From positions 496,001 through 560,000 of the forward strand of contig JADJNY010000004.1 of NCBI GenBank assembly GCA_016714045.1: 64,000 nucleotides of DNA, read 5' to 3'. The DNA comes from Planctomycetota bacterium. Lineage in GTDB: Bacteria > Planctomycetota > UBA1135 > GCA-002686595. This document shows positions 17,726 to 27,944 of this stretch, piece by piece (positions within the stretch are counted from its first letter, which is position 1; the number at the start of each line of letters is the position of its first letter). Below the pieces are notes generated by a model, which was not told the DNA's origin, made no database searches, and saw nothing but the letters and a program-made list of their open reading frames with translations. Both the position numbers and the translations under genes were made by a program.

Positions 17726-19330
17726 ATGCTGCTCTTCCTCCCCACCGCTCTCGCCTTCGTCCTGCTCCAGACCCCGAACATCGAGCAGCAGAGCAACGGA
17801 CTGCACGGCTACATCTCCTACGACGCCGAGCCCGCGAAGCCGGCGGAGTTCGGCGTCGGCATGGGCTTCTACTCCGCAGCGTGGTCGTTGATCGACGAGC
17901 CGCTCGCCGACTTCCAGATCGGCCTCGCGAGCGGTTGGATCTTGCCCGACAACAGCGACGACAAGGACCGACCGCTCGCGCCGGAGGGCACGCTGGCGCG
18001 CACGTGGAAGGAGCGCGGGCCGACGTGGGACAGCGTGTTCCAAACGGTCGAGGGCGGGCTCGGTTACTGGGCCGGCAATCGGTTCCGCTACGGCCCGCCG
18101 AAGTTCAGCATGAACGCCACGCCGCAGTGCTACGACTACGAGGTCGGCTCGCCGGGCTGGTCGTTCTTCTACGACACGCAGGCGCTGCCCGATGATCGCC
18201 TCGGCATCGCGCAGCTCAGCAACCGCCTGCTGATCCCGCCCGACGCACTCCCGTTCGCCGCGGATCCGAAGGGCAAGTTCCTCGGCTACGCGTACCTCGC
18301 GCTGCCGTTCACCGATCCGGTGCCGAGCGTCGACGGTAAGGCGCCGATCGGCGAGCAAGCGTGGACGTGCTTCCTCGCGACGAAGAACTTCAAGGGCCCG
18401 ATCGCCTACTACCTGCCCGAGACGTGGAGCAAGATCGGCGACCTCTTCCACGACGCGTACCTCTTCGGCCGCGGCCTCGACGCGCGCGCGGGCCGGATGG
18501 GCGGCGGCGCGATGGAGATCAACACCGTTCCGCAGCTCGTCGCGACGGCGAAGGACGGCACGCGCTACTCGAAGCTGCCGCGCCTCTCGTTCCCCGTCGA
18601 CGCGAAGGGGCGCGCGGTGCTCGTGCAGGACGTCACCTACTACTCGCGCAGGGCGCTCTACGACGACTTCCTCGCGTGGCGCCGCGGCGGCCCGGCGCCG
18701 ACCGGACGCTTCAAGACGGAGGGCGCGTTCGTCGCGAAGCTCCGCACGCACACGCCGGGCTTCGATCAGGACGGTCAGCCGATCGAGGGCGTCGCGAGCA
18801 CATTCGACACGCAGGTCTTCGCGGACAACACGTGGGGCCTCGTGTGGAAGCCAGGCGGCCTCGCGCCGCGCGGCGAGTTCCCCCGCTACTACCGCCACGA
18901 CGGCGAGAAGCGCGTCGCCATCGCGGAGAAGGACGTCCCGCGCGAAACGGGCCTGCGCGAAGCCCAATTCCGCCGCGCACCCGCGGGCGAACCGTTCACG
19001 TCGCCGAGCGCCGGCGCGTGGACGAGCCCGGGCCCGAAGTCGAGCTCGCTCCACGTCGACCTCGTCGACGGCTCGCGCGTGCACTACGCGTGGTACCGCT
19101 TCGTCGACCAGCCGACGTTCCAACAGTACGCGTGGAGCGCGGAGAAGAAGGCGGCGCTGCAGGCCTTCGTCGAGGAGCTCCACCGCGCGTGGCCGATCGA
19201 TCGCGAATACATGGCGCCGCCGACGACGGGCGAGCTCGTGGCGCTCGATCCGGTGCTGCTCGTGACGCCCCCGAAGGGGTTCGAGGTCGGGTACGTGCCG
19301 ATCGTGACGCGGCAGGAGAAGGCAAAGTAG
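17726..19330 (+). CDS. secreted protein of unknown function
   Basis: The ATG at 17726 gives a 534-residue protein with an immediate hydrophobic segment (MLLFLPTALAFVLLQ). A TTG 36 bases upstream would add a basic stretch and make a better signal peptide, so the start is uncertain. The mature protein is rich in aromatic residues and has no recognised motif. Segments such as GFYSAAWSLIDEP, GGGAMEINTVPQ and DVTYYSRRALYDDFLAW suggest a single large globular domain, perhaps beta-sandwich or lectin-like, but I cannot assign a family. It converges with the kinase-like gene ending at 19343, only 12 bp away. Confidence 0.7.
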   Translation: MLLFLPTALAFVLLQTPNIEQQSNGLHGYISYDAEPAKPAEFGVGMGFYSAAWSLIDEPLADFQIGLASGWILPDNSDDKDRPLAPEGTLARTWKERGPTWDSVFQTVEGGLGYWAGNRFRYGPPKFSMNATPQCYDYEVGSPGWSFFYDTQALPDDRLGIAQLSNRLLIPPDALPFAADPKGKFLGYAYLALPFTDPVPSVDGKAPIGEQAWTCFLATKNFKGPIAYYLPETWSKIGDLFHDAYLFGRGLDARAGRMGGGAMEINTVPQLVATAKDGTRYSKLPRLSFPVDAKGRAVLVQDVTYYSRRALYDDFLAWRRGGPAPTGRFKTEGAFVAKLRTHTPGFDQDGQPIEGVASTFDTQVFADNTWGLVWKPGGLAPRGEFPRYYRHDGEKRVAIAEKDVPRETGLREAQFRRAPAGEPFTSPSAGAWTSPGPKSSSLHVDLVDGSRVHYAWYRFVDQPTFQQYAWSAEKKAALQAFVEELHRAWPIDREYMAPPTTGELVALDPVLLVTPPKGFEVGYVPIVTRQEKAK

Positions 19331-19342
19331 GCGGTCTGGGCC

Positions 19343-20362
19343 TCACCCTCGCCGCGCGCACTGCTCCCCAAGGTCCCGCAGCGCGCCTCCGAGCCCCGCG
19401 CGCAACTTCGCGACCTCGTCCTTCCCCCACTCGCGCGCTTCCTTGCGCACGAACGTCGTCAGGTCCTCGCGGTTGTCGAAGCGCGCGACGGGGAGGTGGT
19501 ACGTCGCCAAGTCCCACACGCGCTTCCCTTGCGCGTCCGTGCGCTCGACGACCTTCTCGACGCGCACCGTGCCGGGCTCATCGGACTGACGCAGGAGCCA
19601 GTCCATGTCGTCGCAGCCGTACTCCGCGAGCATGACCTCGAGCGGCACGCCGTGGTGCAGGATCGAGCTCTGTCCGTCGGGCCGCGCGCGCTCCCAGTTC
19701 TTCTGCCGGCTCTGCTCGGGCGTCACCCACACGTAGAGGATGCTCGCGCGCCGCAGCACGGCGTCGGAGAAGCGGCCGAGCGAGTACTGATACCCCTGCG
19801 GCGGCGTCAGCGGGAACGCCGCGCCGTTGGGACCGCCGCGCGCCGCTTCGATCACGATCGTGCGACCGCGTTTGTCCTCGCGCGCCGTCGCGTTCTTGGC
19901 GTGGACGAACTCTGCCACCTCGGCCTCGAGCGCCGCGGCGACGTCGCGCCGCACGCCGTACGGAACGAGCTCGAGCGCGCGCGACTGACCGCACTTCGCG
20001 CGCGCCGCGTCGAGCCGATCGAAGAGGTGCTGCGCGAACGACGGCGCGTCGATCACGCGTCCGGCGACGAGGTCGTCGAAGTCCTCGTTGAGGAGCTCGA
20101 TCAAGACGCCCCAGGTGAAGTTGTCCTGGAACGGGCGCTCGGGGCCTTTGTAGAAGATCGCCGGTTGGTGCCGAGCGACGAGCTCGTCGTCGATCCGGTG
20201 CATGAAGTGCACGTACGGATAGTCGTCGAGCTGCAGCGTCGGCCCGAGGCACATGTCGCGACGACACTCGTCGGGCGCGAGGCTCGCGAGGAAGCGACGC
20301 ACTTCGGACTTGCCCGAAGCGGGGAGGGCGAGGAGGAGGACGGTGTCGAGGATCTCGGGCAT
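19343..20362 (-). CDS. P-loop kinase-like protein
   Basis: Starting at the ATG at 20362, the protein is 339 residues long and begins MPEILDTVLLLALPASGKS, a P-loop of the kind found in adenylate-kinase-like or zeta-toxin-like small-molecule kinases. DDYPYVHFMHRIDDEL follows. Further on are AEFVHAKN and the basic stretch KNWERARPDGQSSILHHGVP. The open frame extends well upstream but that part is not conserved in character. The product is probably a soluble nucleotide- or metabolite-kinase; the substrate is unknown. It lies downstream of katG on the same strand, separated by a strong hairpin terminator. Confidence 0.7.
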   Translation of the reverse strand: MPEILDTVLLLALPASGKSEVRRFLASLAPDECRRDMCLGPTLQLDDYPYVHFMHRIDDELVARHQPAIFYKGPERPFQDNFTWGVLIELLNEDFDDLVAGRVIDAPSFAQHLFDRLDAARAKCGQSRALELVPYGVRRDVAAALEAEVAEFVHAKNATAREDKRGRTIVIEAARGGPNGAAFPLTPPQGYQYSLGRFSDAVLRRASILYVWVTPEQSRQKNWERARPDGQSSILHHGVPLEVMLAEYGCDDMDWLLRQSDEPGTVRVEKVVERTDAQGKRVWDLATYHLPVARFDNREDLTTFVRKEAREWGKDEVAKLRAGLGGALRDLGEQCARRG

Positions 20363-20670
20363 GGCGCGCTTCCGTGCGATCTCGCGGCGGTACGGGCGAG
20401 GATAGCCGGGCGATGCGTCCACGCCAGCGTCGGCGAAGTGGCGAAGCGCCCGACCGCGCCGAAGTGCGCAGACCGGTCGGGTCCGCCGACGGAGACGCTC
20501 CGCTGCTGGAGTGCCGACCGAGACGTTCCATCGCAGGAGTGTCGACGAAACGCGGCGGCCCAGGTCAACGCTCGTCGCCTCGCTCCAACCGCGCACTCGA
20601 GCGAAGGTCGCTCGACCGCCGTAGCCAACGATCGCGAACGCGGCGCGACGCGCCGCGATGAGCCCTCGTC

Positions 20671-20715
20671 GACGAAACGCAACCGCCCGGGTCGGAGTCG
20701 CTCCGGCCCGGGCGG
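20671..20715 (-). terminator. intrinsic terminator downstream of katG
   Basis: Arms at 20683-20697 and 20701-20715 form a 15-bp GC-rich stem (one wobble pair) with a 3-base loop, 19 bases after the katG stop. Read on the minus strand it is followed by TTGCGTTTCG, a weak U-rich tail. The rest of the 370-bp gap (20363-20733) shows no gene. Confidence 0.55.
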
Positions 20716-20733
20716 CGCGTCGATCGCACGCGA

Positions 20734-23114
20734 TCACGAACGCGGCGTCGAAGGCAGATCGAACCGGTCGAGGTTCATCACCTTGGTCCAGGCCGCGACG
20801 AAGTCCTGGACGAACTTCGCCTTCGCGTCTTCGGACGCATAGACCTCCGCGATCGCGCGCAGCTGCGAGTTCGATCCGAAGATCAGGTCGACGGCGGTGC
20901 CCGTCCACACGACCCGACCGCTCTTGCGATCGAATCCTTCGTAGACGTCGCCACCGGCGGCCGACTTCCGCCACGCCGTGCCGTTGTCGAGCAGGTGGAC
21001 GAAGAAGTCGTTCGTCAGCATCTCAGGGCGCTTCGTGAACACGCCGTGTTGCGCGTCGCCGACGTTGGCGTTCAGCACGCGGAGGCCTCCGACGAGGACT
21101 GTCATCTCCGGCGCGCTCAACGTCAGGAGCTGGGCGCGGTCGACGAGCAGCTCGGGCGTCGGACGATCCGCGCCCTTGCGCACGTAGTTGCGGAACCCAT
21201 CCGCCCGCGGCTCGAGCACGGCGAAGGACTCGACGTCCGTCAGCGCCTGCGTCGCATCCGTGCGACCCGGAGCGAACGGCACGCGCACGTCGTGGCCCGC
21301 GCGCTTCGCGGCCTCCTCCACGCCCGCGCAGCCCGCGAGCACGACGAGGTCGGCGAACGAGATCTTCTTGCCGCCCGACTGGGCGTCGTTGAAGTCCTGC
21401 GGACCTTCTCCAGAGTCCCGAGCACCTTCGCGAGCTCAGCCGGCTCGTTGACCTCCCAATCCTTTTGCGGAGCGAGCCGCAGCCGCGCGCCGTTGGCACC
21501 GCCGCGCAAGTCCGAACCACGGAACGAGGCCGCGGAGGCCCACGCCGTCGAGACGAGCTGCGAGACACTGAGCCCGGAGGCGAGCACCTTGCGCTTCAAC
21601 TCCGCGACGTCCTGCTCCCCGACGAGCGGATGGTCGACGGCGGGCAGCGGATCCTGCCAGAGCTGCTGATCCGGGACGAGCGGCCCGAGCAGCCGTGCGC
21701 GCGGTCCCATGTCGCGGTGCGTGAGCTTGTACCAGGCGCGCGCGAACGCGGCGTTGAACTCATCGGGGTTGCGGTGGAACCGCTCCGAGATCTTGCGGTA
21801 CGCGGGGTCCGTGATGAGCGCGATGTCGGTCGTGAGCATCATCGGCTGGTGCAGCTTCGAGGGATCGTGGGCGTCGGGCACGCTGCGGCCGGCATCGCCC
21901 TTGGGCTTCCACTGCTTCGCGCCGGCGGGGCTCTTCGTGAGCTCCCACTCGAAGCGGAACAGGTTCGCGAAGTAGTCCTGCGACCACTCGACCGGCGTCA
22001 TCGTCCACGCGCCTTCGAGACCGCTCGTGATCGTGTCGCCGGCGTTGCCCGTGCCGAAGGAGTTCTTCCAGCCGAGGCCCTGCTGCTCGAGGCTCGCGCC
22101 CTCGGGCTCACGGCCGACGTACTGGCTCGGATCCGCCGCGCCGTGCGCCTTGCCGAGCGTGTGACCGCCCGCGATCAGCGCCACGGTCTCCTCGTCGTTC
22201 ATCGCCATGCGACCGAAGGTGATGCGGATGTCGCGCGCCGCGGCGAGCGGATCCGGCACGCCGTTGGGGCCTTCCGGGTTGACGTAGATCAGGCCCATCT
22301 GCGAAGCCGCGAGCGGGTTCGAGAGCTCGCGATCGCTCGCGAAGCGCTTGTCGCCGAGCCACTCGCTCTCCGGCCCCCAGAACACGTCGGACTGCGGCTC
22401 CCACACGTCCGCACGCCCGCCGGCGAAGCCGAACGTCTTGAAGCCCATCGACTCGAGCGCGACGTTGCCCGTGAGCACCATCAGGTCAGCCCACGAGATC
22501 TTGCTGCCGTACTTCTGCTTGATCGGCCACAGGAGCCGGCGCGCCTTGTCGAGGTTCGCGTTGTCGGGCCAGCTGTTGAGCGGCGCGAAGCGGATCGTGC
22601 CGTCCGACGAGCCGCCGCGGCCGTCACCGACGCGGTACGTGCCGGCGCTGTGCCACGCGAGGCGGATGAAGAGCGGCCCGTAGTGGCCGTAGTCCGCCGG
22701 CCACCACGCCTGCGACGTGGTCAGCATCGTCGCGATGTCCTTCTTCAGCGCGTCGAGGTCGAGCTTCGCGAACTCCGCCGCGTAGTCGAACTCCGCGCCC
22801 ATCGGATTCCCGGCGGGCGGGTTCTGATGGAGGACGGCGAGGTTGAGCTGGTTCGGCCACCAGTCGCCGTTGGAAAGGGCGCCCGCCGCGGTTGGCCGCA
22901 CCTTCGCGTCGCCCGTCGCCCCCATCACGGGGCACGTGCCGGCCACTCTAGCGGCATCGGACGTTTCGTTGCGCTGCGTGGTCGCGCACGCGCTCGTCGC
23001 GGCGACGAGCGCGAGCACCCAGGCGCCGTTCAGGCCTCGGGCGGAGGAGAGGTGCGTGGAGCGCTGAGCCTGGACAACGTGCTCGATCGGTCTGGTGGAC
23101 ATCGTGGACCTCAT
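20734..23114 (-). CDS. katG: catalase-peroxidase with lipoprotein-like leader, frameshifted near 21404
   Basis: This haem enzyme breaks down hydrogen peroxide. The distal site is RLAWHSAGTYR (Arg, Trp, His) and the proximal histidine is in VALIAGGHTLGKAHG; GLIYVNPEGPNG holds the tyrosine of the Trp-Tyr-Met adduct. The C-terminal domain follows to DRFDLPSTPRS. Near 21404 the frame breaks after LGTLEKV and resumes in another frame just before a LAGCAGVEEAAKRAGHDV segment; one missing base restores a protein of about 790 residues. The ATG at 23114 (or 23102) gives a hydrophobic segment ending VAATSAC, which looks like a lipoprotein or export signal, so the enzyme may sit outside the cytoplasm like KatP-type enzymes. 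It is a single gene with its own terminator. Confidence 0.88.
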
Positions 23115-23552
23115 CGCGTGGAGGGTGGGTGTGGGAGTCGGACTTCGAACCGCTCGCGCCGTCGACGACTTGCGCGCTCGAGCGAGCTCTCGCGCGGGTG
23201 CCGTCGATCCAGCGTGGCGGGCGTCCTCGACCGGATTCCGGGCCTCCGTTCGAACGTCGAGCGGCGGAACGAGGTGCTCATCGCACCGTCGTGCGCAGCG
23301 CTCGTGCTCGAAGCGGGGGTTGGGAGTACGGAAGGGACGAAGGAAGACTAGAGCGGCGATCTCGGGCCGCTCATCGAACTCCCCGATGGTGTCGATAGGC
23401 CTCGTCGATGCAGGTCGACGAGTCGCGAAAGTGCGCACGGAGCGTGTGCGCACTTGGCACGAGACGGGGCGCGTGCGACCAACTGCGCAGGAGTCCGAGC
23501 GCCGCGGACCGTCGAGGTGGAGGACGGCGCGCGAGGGAGCGCGCTCGCCCCG
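23115..23552. other. 438-bp region upstream of katG without a supported gene
   Basis: The open frames here are GC-driven and resemble nothing. It must carry the katG promoter. A perfect hairpin (AAGTGCGCAC at 23429-23438 with its complement at 23446-23455, 7-base loop) lies about 100 bp after the stop of the gene ending at 23553 and may end that transcript, or act as an operator. Confidence 0.45.
23429..23455 (-). terminator. possible terminator hairpin after the 23553 gene
   Basis: Two perfect 10-base arms with a 7-base loop. There is no U-run on either strand, so it may instead be an operator palindrome for katG. Confidence 0.3.
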
Positions 23553-26500
23553 TCACTCCACGCGCAGGAGCACGTCGATCGTCGCCGACGGCGGAACGAT
23601 GACGACGCCGTCGAGGACGTTGCCGTTCGGGAGCGTCGCTCGGTAGCGGAACTCGCCATTGGGGAGGCCGCGCACCGCGAGCTCGCCGCGCTCGTCCGTC
23701 ACGAGGCCGTTCACCGGCGACGGCACCGCTCCCTCCGCGATCCACGTCGCGACGGACGCTCCGCGCTCGACGCTGTGGAGTTCGAACCGCGCGCCACGCA
23801 CCGGATTGCCGAGCGTCGTGCTCACGCGGAACTGCACGTGGCCGAGGCGTCGAACTTGGAACGGGACAGGCTCCTCCGAGTCGTTCACCTCGACGCGCGC
23901 GGAGTCGGGCCACACACCAGGGTGCACGACGCTGACTTCGTAGGTCCCCGCCGCGACCTGACTCCACTTCGCCAGACCCGCGGCATCGGAGGTGCCAGGC
24001 CCGAGGCCGTCTTCGCTCCGGCCGAGGTCGCGCGCGAAGAGCTCGATGCCGGGAAGGCGGGCGGCGTGATCGAGGACTTGAACGCGCAGCTCGAGCGGAG
24101 CGTCGAGGACGAGCTCGAGCGGCTCGGTGCGATCGCGCGGGAGCTCGACGATCTTCACGGAGGTCGAGCCTAGATCCGGATGGAAGAGACTGATGCCGAC
24201 GGTTTCGAACGTGAGGCCCTCGAGGACACAAAGACCGTCGCCGTCGGTGAAGCTGAACCGCGCCCACGACAGGTCCATCTCCGCGCCGACGACACCGACG
24301 ACACCGACACGCGCCCCCGCAACGGGCTTCCGCGCGCGGTCGACGATGCGCAAGACCGGAGATCGACCCTCGACTCGGAAGTTCACGACTTCCCCTTGGG
24401 TGCCGGTCAGTTCGAAGCGCCCGACGCCGAGGACGACGCCGTCACGATCGTTCGCCTCGAGGTAGATGCGCTTCGTGTCGAGCGTTCGCACGCGCACGCT
24501 GCGTTCGCGGCGGATCGGATAGAACTCGTCGCTTTCGACCCCCATCCGATCGACGAACGTAACGCGGAGCTCGTACAGGCGCTCTGCGATTTCGGGCGTC
24601 CCGGGTTCGACTGCGACCTCGATCCCCTCCTCCGAGATTGGCGTCGACACTCGGACGCGACGACCAGGCGTGACGTGAGCGGTCAGGAAGCGCGAGCTGT
24701 TGTCCTTGAAGACGATTCGCGGCGAGTACGAGCCGGGCATCAGACCATCGAAATGCACGATGCCGTTGCTGGGTACGGGAACGAAGGGACGAGGGTCGAT
24801 GCCCTGAAGGTCGACCCGGATCGCGGACAGATCCTGATCCGGCGCACCGACGAGCCGCACTTCGATGCTGCCGTGCTGGTGCAAGCCGATCGAACCGAGA
24901 TCGACCCGGCCTTCTTCTCCGACGTCCGCATGGACCACGCGCGGAGCGAAGCCATCCGCCGTGATACGCACGTAGTTGAGCCCCGGTGCGAGCCCGCGGA
25001 TCGAAAACGCTCCGGTGACGTCGACTGGACTGGCTTCCTTCCAGGGTCGGAGGATCTGACTGCCGACGCGAACCTGCAGCGCGACACGCGCGGAAGGGAT
25101 GGGCTCCCCCGTCATCCCGGCGACGACGCGCCCGGTGGCCGTGCACGGAGCGGGGAGCTCGAGCACACACTTCGTCGGCTTCGCTGTGTCGACTACGACG
25201 CGCACTTGCGGGCTCTGAATCGAAGTCGTCCCCATCGCGAAGAGTACGAGCTCGCCCGGCGCCGCCTCGTCCACGCGGAAGCTCCCGTCCGCGCTGCCGC
25301 GCACCTCGACCTTCCCACCGTCCCTCGGTTCTTTCTTCCAGAAGTTCACGGTGAAGTCGCGCGCGGGTTTGCCTTCGAGAAGACAGCGTCCCTCGACGAC
25401 TCCGGCGCGTTCGAGGCGCGCGAGAATCGGAGAGCCGTCGTGTAGGTTCGTCTCGAGCTGCGGCAGCAGATTGGGCACGAAGCCGGCTGCACGCGCCCGG
25501 AACCACACCGCTGCAGGCGGCAAGCCCTCGAACGCGGCGTTGCCCTCGGTGTTCGTGCGTCGGTCCAGCCGGCGCCACGCGGCCCCCTCCATCCACTGCG
25601 CGCTCACGCTCGCATTGGGCACAGCCAGCGCCTCGGGGTCGATCACACGCACGGTGAGCGTGCTGCCCGTCTTCACCGCGAACGTCACCGTGCGGTGATC
25701 GCCCGGTGCCGGGTCAACCAAGTCAGCGTACTGTCGTGTGAGCGCCTCGCCTTCGAGTTCGACCACGTAAGAGTCGCAAGCCACGATCGGCACCAGCAAG
25801 TCGCCAAACTCGCCGTTCGCTCGGACCACGCCGCTCACGAGTTCCTCGCGATCGCCGCCACGCATGCTCGAGCACGAAACCCGCGCCTTCGGCCGCGTGC
25901 TCGCGGCTCCATCCCACGCAACAGTTCCTCCGAGCGTGAAGGTGGGCCGAAGGTCGAGCTCCACGTCCGCCGGCGTTGAACCCATCCAAACCGAACTGCG
26001 GAGAGCCTCGCACGTCGCCCAGAGCCGTTGCGCACCTACCGACGGAACGAGTGCTGCCCGACCTTCGGCGTCGACTCCCGATGTGCGGTGGAACGCGCGA
26101 CGAGCGCTGCGTGCCGGCGGATCGAGCCCGACGAGCGAGGCTTCGGAGCTCTCCGCGAAGTGGTGGACTAGGACCGCGGACTGCGCCGAGTCGACGATCC
26201 CAGTAACGTGCACACGCAACTGCGATCGACGCTCGAGACGAACGACCGCCGGCCAGCTCGACTCGTGGCCGGCCTCCTCAGCCAGCGCGAACGCCTCGTG
26301 GTCCGCATGGGTGACCCAGACGATGGACCGCTCGAAAGCCGCGCTGGGAAGCTCGAGATGGACCTCGCCACGTTCGTCGGTGACGCCGCCAACCGACAGT
26401 CGCTCGAGCCTCTCCCAGTCGAGGTCGGGCCAGGCGCTCTCGGCAGCGATCCACTCCGAGTCGAGACCGCTCCACACGACTCGAGCGCCGACGACGGCGC

Positions 26501-26762
26501 GCTGGTCTGCATCCACGACGCCCAGGTGCAGAGAACGAGGAGCGTTCGTGCGCGCCTTCGTGTCCTGCGACTCGTCCAGCTTCGTCCCTTGGTTGCCGGC
26601 ATCGGGGACGTGGTTGCTCGCGACGGTGGCCTCGGCTCGAGACCCCGTTCGTTCAGAGGGAGCTCTGGAGAGAAGCAGTCCTAGGAGGATGAGCGCAGCG
26701 AACCCAGCGAACGCGAACAGGAGCGAACGCCAAAGAGCGGGTGATGAGGTCTTGGCGTTCAC
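23553..26762 (-). CDS. large membrane-anchored protein with repeated carboxypeptidase-regulatory-like (Ig-like) domains
   Basis: A 1,069-residue protein with a single hydrophobic helix near residues 12-32 (LLFAFAGFAALILLGLLLS) and the rest predicted outside the membrane. It has at least six beta-sandwich units with the signature of carboxypeptidase-regulatory-like or CnaB domains: ADQRAVVGARVVW, ALAVPNASVSAQW, GEPIPSARVALQV, RKPVAGARVGVVG and GNPVRGARFELHS, each followed by a GxF..xGLPPG-like turn (FEGLPPAAVWF, FSIRGLAPGLNYV). Such proteins are common in planctomycetes and act as surface or scaffold proteins; no enzyme motif is visible. It starts 92 bp downstream of a small secreted gene on the same strand and could belong to the same transcript. 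Confidence 0.8.
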   Translation of the reverse strand: MNAKTSSPALWRSLLFAFAGFAALILLGLLLSRAPSERTGSRAEATVASNHVPDAGNQGTKLDESQDTKARTNAPRSLHLGVVDADQRAVVGARVVWSGLDSEWIAAESAWPDLDWERLERLSVGGVTDERGEVHLELPSAAFERSIVWVTHADHEAFALAEEAGHESSWPAVVRLERRSQLRVHVTGIVDSAQSAVLVHHFAESSEASLVGLDPPARSARRAFHRTSGVDAEGRAALVPSVGAQRLWATCEALRSSVWMGSTPADVELDLRPTFTLGGTVAWDGAASTRPKARVSCSSMRGGDREELVSGVVRANGEFGDLLVPIVACDSYVVELEGEALTRQYADLVDPAPGDHRTVTFAVKTGSTLTVRVIDPEALAVPNASVSAQWMEGAAWRRLDRRTNTEGNAAFEGLPPAAVWFRARAAGFVPNLLPQLETNLHDGSPILARLERAGVVEGRCLLEGKPARDFTVNFWKKEPRDGGKVEVRGSADGSFRVDEAAPGELVLFAMGTTSIQSPQVRVVVDTAKPTKCVLELPAPCTATGRVVAGMTGEPIPSARVALQVRVGSQILRPWKEASPVDVTGAFSIRGLAPGLNYVRITADGFAPRVVHADVGEEGRVDLGSIGLHQHGSIEVRLVGAPDQDLSAIRVDLQGIDPRPFVPVPSNGIVHFDGLMPGSYSPRIVFKDNSSRFLTAHVTPGRRVRVSTPISEEGIEVAVEPGTPEIAERLYELRVTFVDRMGVESDEFYPIRRERSVRVRTLDTKRIYLEANDRDGVVLGVGRFELTGTQGEVVNFRVEGRSPVLRIVDRARKPVAGARVGVVGVVGAEMDLSWARFSFTDGDGLCVLEGLTFETVGISLFHPDLGSTSVKIVELPRDRTEPLELVLDAPLELRVQVLDHAARLPGIELFARDLGRSEDGLGPGTSDAAGLAKWSQVAAGTYEVSVVHPGVWPDSARVEVNDSEEPVPFQVRRLGHVQFRVSTTLGNPVRGARFELHSVERGASVATWIAEGAVPSPVNGLVTDERGELAVRGLPNGEFRYRATLPNGNVLDGVVIVPPSATIDVLLRVE

Positions 26763-26854
26763 GGCAGCTGCCTCACGCGGCTCAGGAAGGGATCAAGGAC
26801 GAGTGATTTCCCATGGCATGGTCCGGTCGGGTCGCCGTGTGCGTTGAGTGGCGA

Positions 26855-27031
26855 TCACTGAGCCGGCGTCGTTGGGCCCTGTTGCTGTTGCCGCCTCCGG
26901 TAGGTGGGAGTCGCTGTGTAGGGCGGGTCACCAGGCTGGAACGCGGCCGCGATCTCTGACAGCGCAGCGAATGCGATCAAGATCAGAAGCCAAGCACAGG
27001 CTCGACGCGTGTTCCTGTCACGAGAGCTCAT
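26855..27031 (-). CDS. small exported proline/glutamine-rich protein
   Basis: This 58-residue protein has a basic N-terminus (SSRDRNTRR), a hydrophobic segment (ACAWLLILIAFAALSEIAAA) and a short hydrophilic tail with a Q-rich run. The ATG at 27031 overlaps the end of the TPR gene by 14 bases, which supports it being a real, translationally coupled gene. It is too short for a family assignment. It may be a secreted peptide or a small membrane partner of the gene at 23553. Confidence 0.55.
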   Translation of the reverse strand: MSSRDRNTRRACAWLLILIAFAALSEIAAAFQPGDPPYTATPTYRRRQQQQGPTTPAQ

Positions 27032-27944
27032 GGAGGATCCTCCCGCCTGCAATGAAGTCGCCTTTGCACTCCCGCGCCAGGTTGGAAGCCCTGGGCGAGA
27101 CATCGAGAAGCCCTCGTCGCCGTTGATATCGAAGCGTCTCGGCGTACGCACGCACGGCTTCGGACTCACCATGCTCAACCATCTCCAGCTCCCGGGCCAT
27201 AAAGCGAAGGAGGGTGGTGTTCTCGAGCAGGACTGCACAGACAACAGCTCCCCCGCGAGCCACGACGTTGTCCGGAGCGATCCGGATCGCCTGTTGACTT
27301 GCGGCCAGGGCACGCTCGACTTGTCCACGCCTGAGGTGCGTGAGTGCCAGGTTGTTCCAGGAGGGGACGGCACGCTCCGTAGCCGCACCCGCGTGCAGGC
27401 TGGCTCGCAACCACACTTCTGCAGACTGGAGTACTCCTCGCAGTGTGTAGTCCAGTCCAGCGAGAGCCCTAGCCTGGGACGCAGGTGCAATCCGCATCGA
27501 TGCTGCGGCGAGTGTCGCGGCGGTCGGGCGTCCCAACGGATCTTGACGAAGCCACGCTTCCAAGACACCTCCGGCGTCCAGCTCCCTGATCGCGGTGAGA
27601 CCGGTCCGATCTACTTGCTCTTGGAGCTCGTCACGGCTGACTGGCCGCTTCTCAATGTCCACAGCGCGCCCATGCATCATCTCGTGGGTCGTTTTCTCCC
27701 CGTCGAACAACTCCCTCAACGCCGCCTGCCTGAACAACCACGCCAGCTCTTCCCGCCCGACCCGCACGAGCTCCCGCTCGGCTCGGCCGAGATCCATGTC
27801 CCCCACGCTTGCCGGCGCGTCGAGGCTCAGCCACCGCGGCACTTCCCGACCTCGCGGAGCGCGCAACAGACGCGACTCCGGCTCCGACGCGACCTCGCGC
27901 AAGAGCGCTTCGAACGCGGGATCGAGCTTCATCAGCTCAGCCAT
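27018..27944 (-). CDS. TPR-repeat protein coupled to a sigma-like gene
   Basis: This 308-residue protein starts at the ATG at 27944, which overlaps the stop of the sigma-like gene. The N-terminal half is acidic and without motif. The second half has helical repeats, for example PSWNNLALTHLRRGQVERALAASQQAIRIAPDN, a classic TPR. No signal peptide or membrane helix is seen. The gene lies between a sigma-like gene and a small secreted gene, so a regulatory adaptor role, such as controlling the sigma-like protein, is plausible but inferred. Confidence 0.7.
   Translation of the reverse strand: MAELMKLDPAFEALLREVASEPESRLLRAPRGREVPRWLSLDAPASVGDMDLGRAERELVRVGREELAWLFRQAALRELFDGEKTTHEMMHGRAVDIEKRPVSRDELQEQVDRTGLTAIRELDAGGVLEAWLRQDPLGRPTAATLAAASMRIAPASQARALAGLDYTLRGVLQSAEVWLRASLHAGAATERAVPSWNNLALTHLRRGQVERALAASQQAIRIAPDNVVARGGAVVCAVLLENTTLLRFMARELEMVEHGESEAVRAYAETLRYQRRRGLLDVSPRASNLARECKGDFIAGGRILHELS

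Noticed and set aside
21390..21420. A programmed frameshift in katG
   Set aside because: There is no slippery run or downstream structure, catalase-peroxidases are not known for this, and other genes show the same kind of one-base loss.
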